From Naumannella halotolerans (GTDB lineage Bacteria; Actinomycetota; Actinomycetes; Propionibacteriales; Propionibacteriaceae): a stretch of 64,000 nucleotides of DNA. How positions within the stretch are numbered: the first letter of the stretch is position 1; every line of letters begins with the position of its first letter. Both the position numbers and the translations under genes were made by a program. This document shows, in pieces, positions 26,239-35,089 of this stretch. The notes below the pieces were generated by a model. That model was not told where the DNA came from and made no database searches. It worked only from the letters and a program-made list of their open reading frames with translations. The stretch covers positions 2,046,001 to 2,110,000 of the forward strand of contig NZ_SOAW01000001.1 in the NCBI RefSeq assembly GCF_004364645.1, in the 5' to 3' direction.

Positions 26239-27090
26239 ATGCCCATTCGTCCCACACTGGAACTGATCGATGCCGCAGCCCGGCAGAACGTGGGCATCGG
26301 CGCCTTCAACGTGATCCACCTCGAGTCGGCCGAGGCATTGGTCGCGGGGGCCGAGGATGCCGGGCTGCCGGTGATCCTGCAGATCTCGGAGAACTGCGTG
26401 AAGTACCATGGCGGACAGTTGACCCCGATCCTCGCCGCCACCTCCGAGATCGCCCGGCAGGCCGCTGTCGACGTGGCACTCCATCTTGATCATGCCGAGG
26501 ACGAGTCCTTGGCAATCGCCGGGATCGAGGGCGGTTTCGGTTCGGTGATGTACGACGGTTCCCGACTCCCCCATGAGGCCAACCTGGCGACCACCCAGCG
26601 GGTGGTGGCCCTGGCCCATGAGCGCGGGGTGAGCGTGGAGGCCGAACTCGGTGAGGTCGCGGGCAAGGACCTGCCGGGACGCAGCGCCCATGAGCCGGGG
26701 GTGCTCACCGACCCCGAACAGGCCCGCGTATTCGTCGCCGAGACCGGGGTCGACGCCCTGGCGGTGGCTGTCGGGTCGCGCCACGCGATGACCGAACGCA
26801 ATGCGGTACTGGACCTGGAGCTGATCACCCGCCTACGCGATGCGGCCGGCGTACCGCTGGTGCTGCACGGCTCCTCCGGCGTGGACGACGCGACCCTGGT
26901 CGCGGCGATCGCAGCCGGGATGACCAAGATCAATGTCTCCACCCACCTGAACCAGGTCTTCACCTCCTCGATCCGCCGGAGCCTGAGCGAGGATCCGGGC
27001 CTGGTCGACTCCCGCAAATACCTGGGTCCGGCACGTATCGCCATGGCTGCCGAGACCGCCCGGTTGCTCCGGTTGTTCCGCGGGGCCTGA
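26239..27090 (+). CDS. Class II fructose/tagatose-bisphosphate aldolase
   Basis: A 283-residue zinc-dependent aldolase: GIGAFNVIHLESAEALVAGA, the zinc region ALHLDHAEDE, and phosphate-binding VLHGSSGVDD and GMTKINVSTHLN. Size and motifs fit the GatY/KbaY/FbaA branch that cleaves tagatose- or fructose-1,6-bisphosphate. AGGAG lies six bases before the ATG at 26239. It is probably co-transcribed with the PfkB kinase. Confidence 0.92.
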   Translation: MPIRPTLELIDAAARQNVGIGAFNVIHLESAEALVAGAEDAGLPVILQISENCVKYHGGQLTPILAATSEIARQAAVDVALHLDHAEDESLAIAGIEGGFGSVMYDGSRLPHEANLATTQRVVALAHERGVSVEAELGEVAGKDLPGRSAHEPGVLTDPEQARVFVAETGVDALAVAVGSRHAMTERNAVLDLELITRLRDAAGVPLVLHGSSGVDDATLVAAIAAGMTKINVSTHLNQVFTSSIRRSLSEDPGLVDSRKYLGPARIAMAAETARLLRLFRGA

Positions 27091-27176
27091 GGGGCCGTTC
27101 GCCGTACTCCCGCCGGTGTCGGCCACGGTGGCCCGGAGTACCGTGGTCGGGTAGCAGTCGATCAATCGGAGGATCA

Positions 27177-28634
27177 ATGACAACGCCGGCAGCGGTCAGC
27201 AAGCTCAACACCAATCTGTTCATCGACGGGCAGTGGGTGCCTGCTCGCAGCGGCGCCACCTTCGATGTCGTCAACCCGGCCACCGAGGAAGTGTTGGCCG
27301 TCGTCGCCGACGGCGCCGCGGCCGATGCGACCGCAGCCCTGGACGCGGCCGTGGCGGTACAGGCCGAGTGGGCGGCCACAGCCCCCCGCGAACGCGGCGA
27401 GATCCTGCGGCGCGCCTTCGAATTGATCACCGAGCGGACCGACGAGATCGCTTCGATCATGACCGCCGAGATGGGCAAACCGCTGGCCGAGGCCAAGGGT
27501 GAGGTCGCCTACGGTGCGGAGTTCTTCCGCTGGTTCTCCGAGGAGGCGGTACGGATCAGCGGCGATCAGCTGCTGGCCCCCGACGGCAAGACCCGCTACT
27601 TCGTGCAGCGGCAACCGGTGGGCCCCTGCGTCTTGGTGACCCCCTGGAACTTCCCGCTGGCGATGGGTACGCGGAAGATCGGCCCGGCCGTCGCCGCCGG
27701 CTGCACGATGGTCTTCAAGCCCGCCGAACTGACCCCGCTGACCTCACTGGCCCTGGTGGAGATCCTGGCCGAGGCCGGACTGCCCGACGGGGTGCTGAAC
27801 GTGGTGAACACCACCGATCCGGGGGACGTGGTCACCGCCTGGATGACCGATCCGCGGGCCCGAAAGGTGAGCTTCACCGGATCCACCCCGGTGGGCAAGC
27901 AGCTGTTGAAGCAGGCCGCGGACAATGTCATGCGGACCTCCATGGAACTGGGCGGCAATGCGCCGTTCCTGGTCTTCGACGATGCCGATCTGGATGTGGC
28001 GATCGGCGGCGCGATGGCGGCCAAGATGCGGAACATGGGCGAGGCCTGTGTCGCGGCCAACCGGATCTACGTGCAGTCGGGGGTGGCTGAGGAGTTCAGC
28101 AACCGGCTGGCCGAGAAGATGAGGGCACTGACCGTCGGCGACGGAGCCACCGAAGGCGTCGGTGTCGGCCCGCTGATCGAGCAGAAGGCACTGGACAAGG
28201 TGGTGCAGCTGGTCGATGACGCCGTGGAGCGTGGCGCCGAGGTGAAGGTGGGCGGTGACCGACCCGAGGGGGACGGCTTCTTCTACAACCCGACGGTGTT
28301 GTCGAATGTGAGCAGCGAATCCGACCTGATGAGCACCGAAATCTTCGGTCCGGTGGCGGCGGTGGTCCCGTTCGACACCGAGGAGGAGGCCATCGCGCTG
28401 GCCAATGCCACCCCCTTCGGCCTGGCCGGCTACCTGTTCACCACCGACCTGAACCGTGCGTTCCGGGTCAGCGACGCCATGGAGGTGGGCATGGTCGGCC
28501 TGAACACCGGCATCGTCTCCAACCCGGCGGCCCCGTTCGGCGGGATCAAGCAATCCGGTCTCGGCCGCGAGGGGGGCAGCGAGGGCATCGATGAGTTCCT
28601 CGAGGTGAAACTGATCGCAATGCCGCAGCCCTGA
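27177..28634 (+). CDS. gabD: NAD(P)-dependent succinate-semialdehyde dehydrogenase-type aldehyde dehydrogenase
   Basis: A 485-residue aldehyde dehydrogenase. Catalytic Cys291 (GEACVAANR), general base Glu257 (SMELGGNAPF), the cofactor segment TPWNFPLAMGTRKIGPAVAA and the C-terminal FGGIKQSGLGREGGSEGIDE are all present. The combination fits GabD, which oxidises succinate semialdehyde to succinate in 4-aminobutyrate breakdown; other semialdehydes are possible. CGGAGG at 27167-27172 supports the start. No gabT or transporter is adjacent. Confidence 0.9.
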   Translation: MTTPAAVSKLNTNLFIDGQWVPARSGATFDVVNPATEEVLAVVADGAAADATAALDAAVAVQAEWAATAPRERGEILRRAFELITERTDEIASIMTAEMGKPLAEAKGEVAYGAEFFRWFSEEAVRISGDQLLAPDGKTRYFVQRQPVGPCVLVTPWNFPLAMGTRKIGPAVAAGCTMVFKPAELTPLTSLALVEILAEAGLPDGVLNVVNTTDPGDVVTAWMTDPRARKVSFTGSTPVGKQLLKQAADNVMRTSMELGGNAPFLVFDDADLDVAIGGAMAAKMRNMGEACVAANRIYVQSGVAEEFSNRLAEKMRALTVGDGATEGVGVGPLIEQKALDKVVQLVDDAVERGAEVKVGGDRPEGDGFFYNPTVLSNVSSESDLMSTEIFGPVAAVVPFDTEEEAIALANATPFGLAGYLFTTDLNRAFRVSDAMEVGMVGLNTGIVSNPAAPFGGIKQSGLGREGGSEGIDEFLEVKLIAMPQP

Positions 28635-28664
28635 GCCGTCGTCCCTCGCGCCTCGGTGGCGTGA

Positions 28665-29246
28665 TCAGTCCCGCGGGGGTGCCGGCAGCACCATCGGGGA
28701 TCCGGTCAACGGATCCGGCAGCACCCGGCAGCGCAGACCGAAGACCAGGATGGGGGTCTCCTGGGCCAGCGCCATGGCGATCCAGACCCGTTGACGCTGG
28801 CCCCCGGACAACTCGTCCAGGCGCCGGTCGACCAGGTCGGTCATCCCGGTCCGGGCCAGGGCGGAGATCACCGCACTCTGGTCCTCCTCCGACCACTGCC
28901 GCAACAGGCTCTGATGCGGGAAGCGACCTCGGGCGACCAGTCCGCCGACGGTGATTCCTTCCGGCGCCTGCGCCCCCTGGGGCAGCAGACCCATGCGACG
29001 GGCGAGTTCCTTCGAGGGCAGCTGGTGGATCTCGGATCCGTCGAGCAGGATCCGGCCGCTGCTCGGCCGGATCAAGCGGGAGAGCGCCCGCAGCAGGGTC
29101 GACTTGCCACAGGCGTTCGGCCCCAGGATGACGGTGAACTCACCTTCGGTGATCCCGACGTCCAGTCCGACGCTGACGGTCCGACTGTCATAGGCCAGGG
29201 TGACCGCGTCGGCGACCAGGAAGGGCTCCGCGCCGTCAACTGCCAA
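28665..29246 (-). pseudogene. Siderophore ABC transporter ATPase with internal deletion removing Walker B
   Basis: A 193-residue FepC/FecE-type ATPase. The Walker A loop (GPNACGKST, residues 42-50), Q-loop (LLPQG) and ABC signature (LSGGQ, 146-150) are normal. Then AMALAQETPIL (to residue 167) is joined directly to VFGLRCRVLPDPLTGSP, which in full-length relatives follows about 70-80 residues later. Walker B (LLLDEP), the D-loop and the switch His are missing, with the frame kept. Such a protein should not hydrolyse ATP. The start is probably the TTG at 29246, overlapping the end of the binding-protein gene. Confidence 0.85.
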
Positions 29247-30271
29247 GGCTGGTCTTCAGCCGGTTCAGGACCACCCTGGCAGCCGTCGTTCCCGCGTTCA
29301 GGAAGAACGGGTCGTCATCGACCTGGATCGCGTGCTGCTCCTCCACCGCGACCAGGGTCGGCCACAGTGGCATGTCGGTCAGCTCGGCCGCATCGCCTCC
29401 CCGCACCCCGTAGAAGATCCAGCTCGCATCGGCCAGGTCCGAGTTCCTCCGGACTTATGTCGACCGAGGTCTCCTCGGTGTCACGCTGGCTCTCCGGTCG
29501 GGCCACCCCGACGTCCTCGGCGATCGAACCGGGGAAGGAGGCGATCTGGAAGATCCGCAGCCGGTCACCGTTCAGCCGGGTGAAGGACACCGTCGTGGCC
29601 GGGTCGACAGTCTGGCCGAAGGTGGCCGCCTCGGTCTCGAAGTCGCTCAACCAGGTTTCTGCCTGCTCCCGCTTGCCCAGCGCATCGGCGACCAGCAGCA
29701 TGTCGGGCTTCCAGTTGATTCCGGCGCCCTCGGTGGAGATCGTGGGCGCGATCTGGCTCAGCGCCTCATAGGTCTGCTCCTTGTTGTCACCCCGTGAGTT
29801 CATCAGGATCAGGTCGGGCTCGAGCGCCCCGATCGCCTCGATGTTCGGTTCGGTACGCTGACCGACCGGACTGATCGCGGCCAACTCCTCGGCCAGCTCG
29901 GGGAAGCTCTCCGGCAGGTACGACGGGACCGCCTCGGCCCCGTCACCCGCGGCGGCGCCGACCGGGACCACGCCTAGGGTGACCGAGACGTCCAGCTGAC
30001 CGGTGGCGATCACCACCACCCGTTGCGGTTGCGCCGGGATCTCGGTCTCACCGGCGAAGTGGACGACCGTCCGGGGGAACTCACCGTCGGCGGCATCACT
30101 GCCCTTGCCCTCGGCCATCGTGTTCGGGGCGACCTTCTCCGTGGCCGGCGCCGAACTCACCGGATCCACACTCGGCTCTCCTTCGGATCCGGCGGCGCTG
30201 CAGCCGCTGAACGCCAGGAGCAAACTGACCAGGACCGCGGTGCCGGCACCGAAAACTGCACGCTGGTTCAT
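29236..30271 (-). pseudogene. Frameshifted ferric-siderophore substrate-binding lipoprotein (locus A)
   Basis: Starts at ATG 30271 with a lipoprotein signal (LLLAFSGCSAAG) and a normal periplasmic-binding fold (FPRTVVHFAGETEIPAQPQR; LEPDLILMNSRGDN). Near 29440 one extra G (CTCGGACCTG instead of CTCGACCTG) shifts the frame: the intact reading SPEELDLADASWIFYGV continues in another frame to a stop at 29236, giving the expected C-terminus (DDDPFFLNAGTTAARVVLNR). As sequenced, translation runs on to 29315 with an unrelated tail. The gene either is disrupted or contains a one-base sequence error. Confidence 0.8.
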
Positions 30272-30276
30272 GCGCG

Positions 30277-30295
30277 TAAGGTTAGGGTTACCTTG
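30277..30295. promoter_or_regulatory. IdeR/DtxR iron box between divergent siderophore genes
   Basis: TAAGGTTAGGGTTACCTTG matches the DtxR/IdeR consensus (TWAGGTWAGSCTWACCTWA) at 17 of 19 positions. It fills the gap between the start codons of the binding protein (30271, minus) and the permease (30295, plus). On the minus strand TTGAGC (30308-30303), an 18-base spacer and TAACCT (30284-30279) form a promoter whose start would be at the ATG, suggesting a leaderless transcript repressed by iron. Confidence 0.8.
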
Positions 30296-31338
30296 TGGTG
30301 CTGCTCAACACATGGCCGCGTGATCTTGGCCGCAGTTCCCTGCAGTGGGGCCGGATCGGCGTTTCGCTGATCGTCTGCACCCTGACTCTGGGGCTGTTGA
30401 CCCTGGCGAGCCTGGCGATCGGTGCCCGCGAGCTCAGCCTCGCCGAGGTGTGGCAGGCGGTCTTCGCCCCCGGTGGCGCCGAGACCCGGGCCGGCATCAT
30501 CATCCGCGAACTCCGTCTCCCCCGTACCCTGCTCGGCCTGCTGGTCGGTGTCGCACTGGGCATCGCCGGTGTGGTGATGCAGGTGATCACCCGCAACCCG
30601 TTGGCCGAGCCCGGACTGCTCGGGGTCAATGCCGGCGCCTCACTGGCGGTCGTCCTCGGGATCGCGGTCTTCGGCGTGACCGATGCCTCGGGTTGGCTCT
30701 GGTTCGCCCTGTTCGGCGCCGGGCTGGCGGCGTTGGTGGTGAACTGGCTCGGCATGCGCAATGCCGGTACCGAGGTGACCCATCTGGTGCTGGCCGGGGT
30801 CGCACTGTCGGCCAGTATGTCGGCCGTGGTCGGGGTGATCACCATGTTTCGCAGTGACGCCTTCGACACCTATCGGTTCTGGATGGTCGGCGCCCTCTCC
30901 GGCGCCGATCTGCCGACCGTACTCGGGCTCGCCCCGGCGGTGACCGTGGCCGTGGTCGGCGCCCTGTTGCTGGCCGGACATTTCAACGCGATGGCATTGG
31001 GTGACGAGGTCGGCAGTGGCCTGGGGGTTCGGGTGACCCGGGTACGCCTGCTCGGCCTGTTGTTGATCACGATTCTCTGTGGCTGCGCGGTCGCCGCTGC
31101 CGGGCCGATCGGTTTCGTCGGCCTGGTCGTCCCGCACACCGTCCGCCTGCTGGTCGGAGTCGATCAGCGGGCGGTACTGGCACTGTCGCTGCTGGTCGGA
31201 CCGATCCTGGTGCTGGCCGCCGACATCATCGGTCGGGTGGTGGTCCGCCCCGGTGAGCTGGAGGTCGGCATCGTCACCGCCTTCATCGGCGCACCGGTGC
31301 TGCTCTTCCTGATCCTGCGGGCGCGGAGCCGGGTATGA
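30295..31338 (+). CDS. Ferric-siderophore ABC transporter permease (FecCD family, locus A)
   Basis: A 347-residue membrane protein with about nine to ten helices. Conserved FecCD features include LRLPRTLLGLLVGVALGIAG, QVITRNPLAEPGLLGVNAGA and GPIGFVGLVVPHTVRLLVG. It is the only undamaged gene of the four in locus A. The GTG at 30295 directly follows the iron box, so translation is probably leaderless. Its stop overlaps the start of the second permease (ATGA). Confidence 0.93.
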   Translation: MVLLNTWPRDLGRSSLQWGRIGVSLIVCTLTLGLLTLASLAIGARELSLAEVWQAVFAPGGAETRAGIIIRELRLPRTLLGLLVGVALGIAGVVMQVITRNPLAEPGLLGVNAGASLAVVLGIAVFGVTDASGWLWFALFGAGLAALVVNWLGMRNAGTEVTHLVLAGVALSASMSAVVGVITMFRSDAFDTYRFWMVGALSGADLPTVLGLAPAVTVAVVGALLLAGHFNAMALGDEVGSGLGVRVTRVRLLGLLLITILCGCAVAAAGPIGFVGLVVPHTVRLLVGVDQRAVLALSLLVGPILVLAADIIGRVVVRPGELEVGIVTAFIGAPVLLFLILRARSRV

Positions 31339-32380
31339 ATCGAATCGACCCGCTCCCCGACTTCTCGCTCGCCCGGCTGCCCGGGCGTTGCAGTCTCCTG
31401 CTGCATCGCCGAACCCTGGTCGTCTGCTCGGTACTCGTCGCCGCGGTGGCGATGCTGATGCTGCTCACCATCGGTACCGGTGCCTACCGATCAGCCCGTC
31501 GGAACTGCTCACGATCCTGCTCGGCGGTGGGGAACCGACGGCGCGATTCTTCGTGCTGGAGCAACGCGCACCCCGCGCCGTCGCGGCGGTCGTGGTGGGG
31601 ATCTGTCTGGCCCTGGCCGGGGCGATCTTCCAAACCCTGTCCAACAACCCGCTGGGCAGCCCCGACATCATCGGTTTCACCACCGGAGCGGCCACCGGTG
31701 GTCTGGTGATGATCCTGGTGGCGGGGGCCTCGGTGCCCGGCGGGGTGGCCACCGGCGCCACCCTCGGTGGGCTCGCCACGGCCCTGCTGGTCTGGTCGCT
31801 GAGTGTCGGCCGTGGCCTGGCCGGGGAACGGTTGATCCTGGTTGGGATCGCCGTCGGGGCGATGCTCTCCTCGATCAACGACTACCTGCTGACCCGGGCC
31901 GATCTGGAGTCCGCCGAGGCGGCCCGGGCCTGGCAGTTCGGCAGCCTGAATGCGGTGGGCTGGGGCCAACTGAGCGGACCGGTGGTGATCGTCGGGCTGC
32001 CACTGCTCGTGCTCTGGCTGTGGTCGCCGTCGCTGCGCGCACTGGAGACCGGGGACGACCTCGCCGCCGCCCTGGGGGTACGGGTGACTCGCGACCGTAC
32101 GATGCTGCTGGCCACCGGTGTGCTGTTCACCGCGATCGGCGTGGCCATCGGTGGGCCGATCGGTTTCGTCGCCCTGGCGGCACCGCAGATCGCCCGGCGG
32201 TTGACCGCCTCACCGGGAATCTCCCTGCTCGGGAGCGCGGCCCTCGGCGCTGCCCTGCTCGGCTCGGCGGACCTGCTGGCAGCGCGGATCCTCAGTCCCT
32301 TCCAGATCCCGGTGGGCCTGGCGACCTCCGCGGTCGGCGGCCTCTATCTGGTCTGGCTGCTCAGTCGCCGACGTCGCTGA
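31335..32380 (+). pseudogene. Frameshifted second FecCD permease (locus A)
   Basis: Begins at ATG 31335 (MNRIDPLPDFSLARLPGR, then a first helix VCSVLVAAVAMLMLLTIGTG). At 31487-31488 TAC-CG should be TAC-CCG; one missing C moves the frame. The remaining FecCD sequence is intact in the other frame (ISPSELLTILLGGGEPTARF; FQTLSNNPLGSPDIIGFTTG; GGPIGFVALAAPQIARRL) to 32380. Repairing one base restores about 348 residues. Either a real loss of function or a homopolymer error. Confidence 0.85.
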
Positions 32381-32401
32381 CTGGGCGGTCCGGTACGCGG
32401 C

Positions 32402-33337
32402 TCACTGCCTGCTGACCGATTCCCGGACCTGCTCCAGCGTCGCCGCCGAGGACTCCGGGCCGAAGGTGACCACCACCGCCAGACTCTCCGGATCACCGCT
32501 GTCCAGCACGTTCACGTCGAACACGGTCCGCACACCGGCCTGGTCGATCGCGAAGGTCCGCTGCCAGCCGTCGAGGCCACCGAGGGTGATCGACCCCGAG
32601 TCGATCGGTTCGGGCTGCAACCCCTCGCCCGCATAGGGGCCGTAGTCGACGATGCAGGTGATCACCTGATCGCTCGCTTCCTCGGGTGCGTCGAAACCGT
32701 TGTAACCGGCCAGGCCTCCCAGGACCATCCCCTCGACCTCCTCACCGTCGAGCGTCCTGCCCCAGGCGGCCTGATCGTCGAGGAAGACCCACAGGGATTT
32801 GTCGAACCGGAACCCCCAGTCCTCGGGGACATCGACCGAGACACCGGCCGCGCTGTAACTGCTCTGCTGAGCGTCGGCGGAGCGTCCATTACCACCGAGG
32901 CAGTTCAGTTCGCCCCCGCCGGGCGCGGGTCCGGTCTCGGTGCCGCCGGTCTCGGTGGTCGGCACCGGTGGCAGCGGTTCGGTCGGTTCGATCGGTTCGT
33001 CACCGCCACCGAAGACCTGGGTGACGACCAGGGCGACCACCAAGGTGAGCGCCACTGCCGCTGCGGCGAGCAGCATCACCGGCACCAGTGAACGCTTCGG
33101 CCCGGTCGCGGGCTGCCACGGCACCTCGGCGGGTTGACCACTTCCCGGTTGCCCGCCCAGCGGGTGATCGCTTCCCGGGTGGCCGGCCGCCGGGCCGGTG
33201 GCACCGGGAGGTCCCGAAGGTGCTGGTGGCGGTACCGACGGGTCGGTGCTCACCTCGTGGGACCACTGGTGCCCGTCCCAGTACCGGAACTGTCCGCTGC
33301 TGCCGCTCGGATCGTGATACCAGCCGGGCATGCTCAT
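32402..33337 (-). CDS. DUF2510 domain, membrane-anchored secreted protein
   Basis: A 311-residue protein. An N-terminal DUF2510 module (MPGWYHDPSGSSGQFRYWDG) stays in the cytoplasm, followed by a Pro/Gly-rich linker, one transmembrane helix (about residues 83-107) and an extracellular domain of about 180 residues with cysteines (ELNCLGG, VITCIVDYG). The function of such DUF2510 anchors is unknown. Start ATG 33337 has AAAGGAA upstream; ATG 33331 is an alternative. Convergent with locus A, 21 bases away. Confidence 0.8.
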   Translation of the reverse strand: MSMPGWYHDPSGSSGQFRYWDGHQWSHEVSTDPSVPPPAPSGPPGATGPAAGHPGSDHPLGGQPGSGQPAEVPWQPATGPKRSLVPVMLLAAAAVALTLVVALVVTQVFGGGDEPIEPTEPLPPVPTTETGGTETGPAPGGGELNCLGGNGRSADAQQSSYSAAGVSVDVPEDWGFRFDKSLWVFLDDQAAWGRTLDGEEVEGMVLGGLAGYNGFDAPEEASDQVITCIVDYGPYAGEGLQPEPIDSGSITLGGLDGWQRTFAIDQAGVRTVFDVNVLDSGDPESLAVVVTFGPESSAATLEQVRESVSRQ

Positions 33338-33505
33338 CGAAGCGTGGTTCCTTTCGGTTGGTCGGTACGCGCCGCCGGGCGCCCCCACAGGCTACGGGTC
33401 CACCGGCTCGCCCAGCTGCAAACCGTCGGGAGCTCTGGCGACCTGACGCGATGCCGAAGTCGCCATAACTTCCGACAATTTGCGGTACGGAGGAGGCGGC
33501 GCTCC

Positions 33506-34351
33506 TCAGTCGGAGAGCGGACCGAACGGCAACCCGTGCTTGGCCAACAGCTCCTCGCCGCCGTCCTCGGCGGTGAGCACCCACAGCCCGTGCTCGGTGA
33601 CGGTGATGGTGTGCTCCCAGTGGGCGGCCCAGGAGCCGTCGACGGTGACCATGGTCCATTCGTCGTCCAGGGTCGCGGTCTGCGAGCTGCCCAGGGTGAG
33701 CATGGGTTCGACGGCCAGGGCCAGACCCTCGGTGATCCGCGGCCCACGACCCGGACGCCCCTCATTGGGTACGTCGGGTTCCATGTGCATCGCCGAGCCG
33801 ATCCCGTGACCGACCAGGCCCTCGGCGATCCCGTAGTCCCCCTGGGCGGTGACGAACTCTTCGATCGCGGCACTGATGTCGGTCACCCGCCCACCGAGAC
33901 GGGCCGCTCCGATACCGGACCAGAGGGCGTCATGGGTGACCTGGGACAGCTTCACCGCCGCTGGATCACCCGGCTCCCCGACGAAGACGCTGCGGGCGGC
34001 GTCACCGTGCCAGCCCTCGACGATCGCCCCGCAGTCGATGGACACCAGATCCCCGGTCTGCAGCACCCGGTCCCCCGGGATGCCGTGCACCACCTCGTCG
34101 TTCACCGAGACGCAGATGACCCCGGGGAAACCGCCCTCGCCGTTGATGTCGGCGCCGTAGTCGAGGAAGGACGGTTCGGCACCGGCGGAGGCGATCACCT
34201 CGGCGGCGACCGCGTCCAGTTCGCAGGTGGTGATACCGGCTCGTACCTCGGCGCTGGTCGCGGCCAGTGCCTGGGCGACCACCTGTCCGGCACGACGCAT
34301 CAACCGGAGCTGGTCCGGGGTCTTCAGCTCCGGACGACGGGATCCGAACAC
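33506..34351 (-). CDS. map: Methionine aminopeptidase, type I
   Basis: A 281-residue MetAP that removes the initiator Met co-translationally. Signature regions with the two-metal ligands are present: VSVNDEVVHGIPGDRVL, DLVSIDCGAIVEGWHGDAAR, VGHGIGSAMHMEPDVPNEGR, LALAVEPML and DEWTMVTVDGSWAAHWEHT. It starts with GTG six bases after adk, so secY-adk-map are probably co-transcribed. In most actinobacteria infA follows; here the DUF2510 gene and the accessory block begin instead. Confidence 0.98.
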   Translation of the reverse strand: MFGSRRPELKTPDQLRLMRRAGQVVAQALAATSAEVRAGITTCELDAVAAEVIASAGAEPSFLDYGADINGEGGFPGVICVSVNDEVVHGIPGDRVLQTGDLVSIDCGAIVEGWHGDAARSVFVGEPGDPAAVKLSQVTHDALWSGIGAARLGGRVTDISAAIEEFVTAQGDYGIAEGLVGHGIGSAMHMEPDVPNEGRPGRGPRITEGLALAVEPMLTLGSSQTATLDDEWTMVTVDGSWAAHWEHTITVTEHGLWVLTAEDGGEELLAKHGLPFGPLSD

Positions 34352-34357
34352 TGTCGC

Positions 34358-34927
34358 TCAGCCGCGCTCGTCCAGGGCCGAGGCGATCCGTTGACCCACC
34401 TCGTCGACCGAGCCGAGACCGTTCACGCGTACCAGCTGGCCACGCTTGGCGTAGACGTCCAGCAGCGGCGCGGTCTCCTTCACATAGGTCTCCTGGCGCA
34501 CCCGGATGGCCTCCTCGGTGTCATCGGCGCGGCCCTCGATCTCGGCCCGCTTGGCCAACCGCGCCACCACCTCGTCGGTATCGGCCTCCAGACAGATCAC
34601 CGCGTCCAAGGACTGTCCGAGACCCTCCAGCACAGAGTCGAGGGCCTCGACCTGGGCGAGGGTACGGGGGTAGCCGTCGAGCAGGAAACCGTTGGCCGCA
34701 TCGCCCTCGGCCAGCCGGTCGGCCACGATCTGATTGGTGATGTCGTCGCCGACGTACCCACCGGACTTCATGATCCGATCCACCTCGAGCCCCAGCGGCG
34801 TCTTGTTCTTGACGTTGGCCCGGAAGATGTCTCCGGTGGAGATGGCGGGGATGCCGTACCTCTCGGCGATGCCCTTGGCCTGGGTTCCCTTGCCCGCCCC
34901 GGGCGGCCCCATGATCAGCAGACGCAT
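34358..34927 (-). CDS. adk: Adenylate kinase (short form)
   Basis: A 189-residue kinase interconverting ATP, AMP and ADP. The P-loop [11 protein letters not shown] (residues 7-17), the AMP-binding [11 protein letters not shown], and [14 protein letters not shown] are canonical. The LID is the short type without the zinc-binding insertion, as in mycobacteria. Between secY and map as usual. A 162-base gap to secY contains a possible promoter. Confidence 0.99.
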   Translation of the reverse strand: MRLLIMGPPGAGKGTQAKGIAERYGIPAISTGDIFRANVKNKTPLGLEVDRIMKSGGYVGDDITNQIVADRLAEGDAANGFLLDGYPRTLAQVEALDSVLEGLGQSLDAVICLEADTDEVVARLAKRAEIEGRADDTEEAIRVRQETYVKETAPLLDVYAKRGQLVRVNGLGSVDEVGQRIASALDERG

Positions 34928-34986
34928 CCGTGCGCCCTCCCTTCCGTGGGTGTGGCTTCGAGCCTCACCAGTCTGTGGACGGTCCG

Positions 34987-35016
34987 ACTCTAGCGTCTGC
35001 CCGCCGTTACGGTCCC
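34987..35016 (-). promoter_or_regulatory. Possible internal promoter for adk-map
   Basis: On the minus strand GGGACC (35016-35011), 18 bases and TAGAGT (34992-34987), about 60 bases before adk. The -10 is good, the -35 weak; the spacing equals that of the other promoters in this window. Confidence 0.35.
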
Positions 35017-35089
35017 CTCCGGTCGGGCGGATCCCGCAGGAAAGTACTACCGAGTGTCGCAGATCACCTGTGGCGCCGGGGCGTACCGA

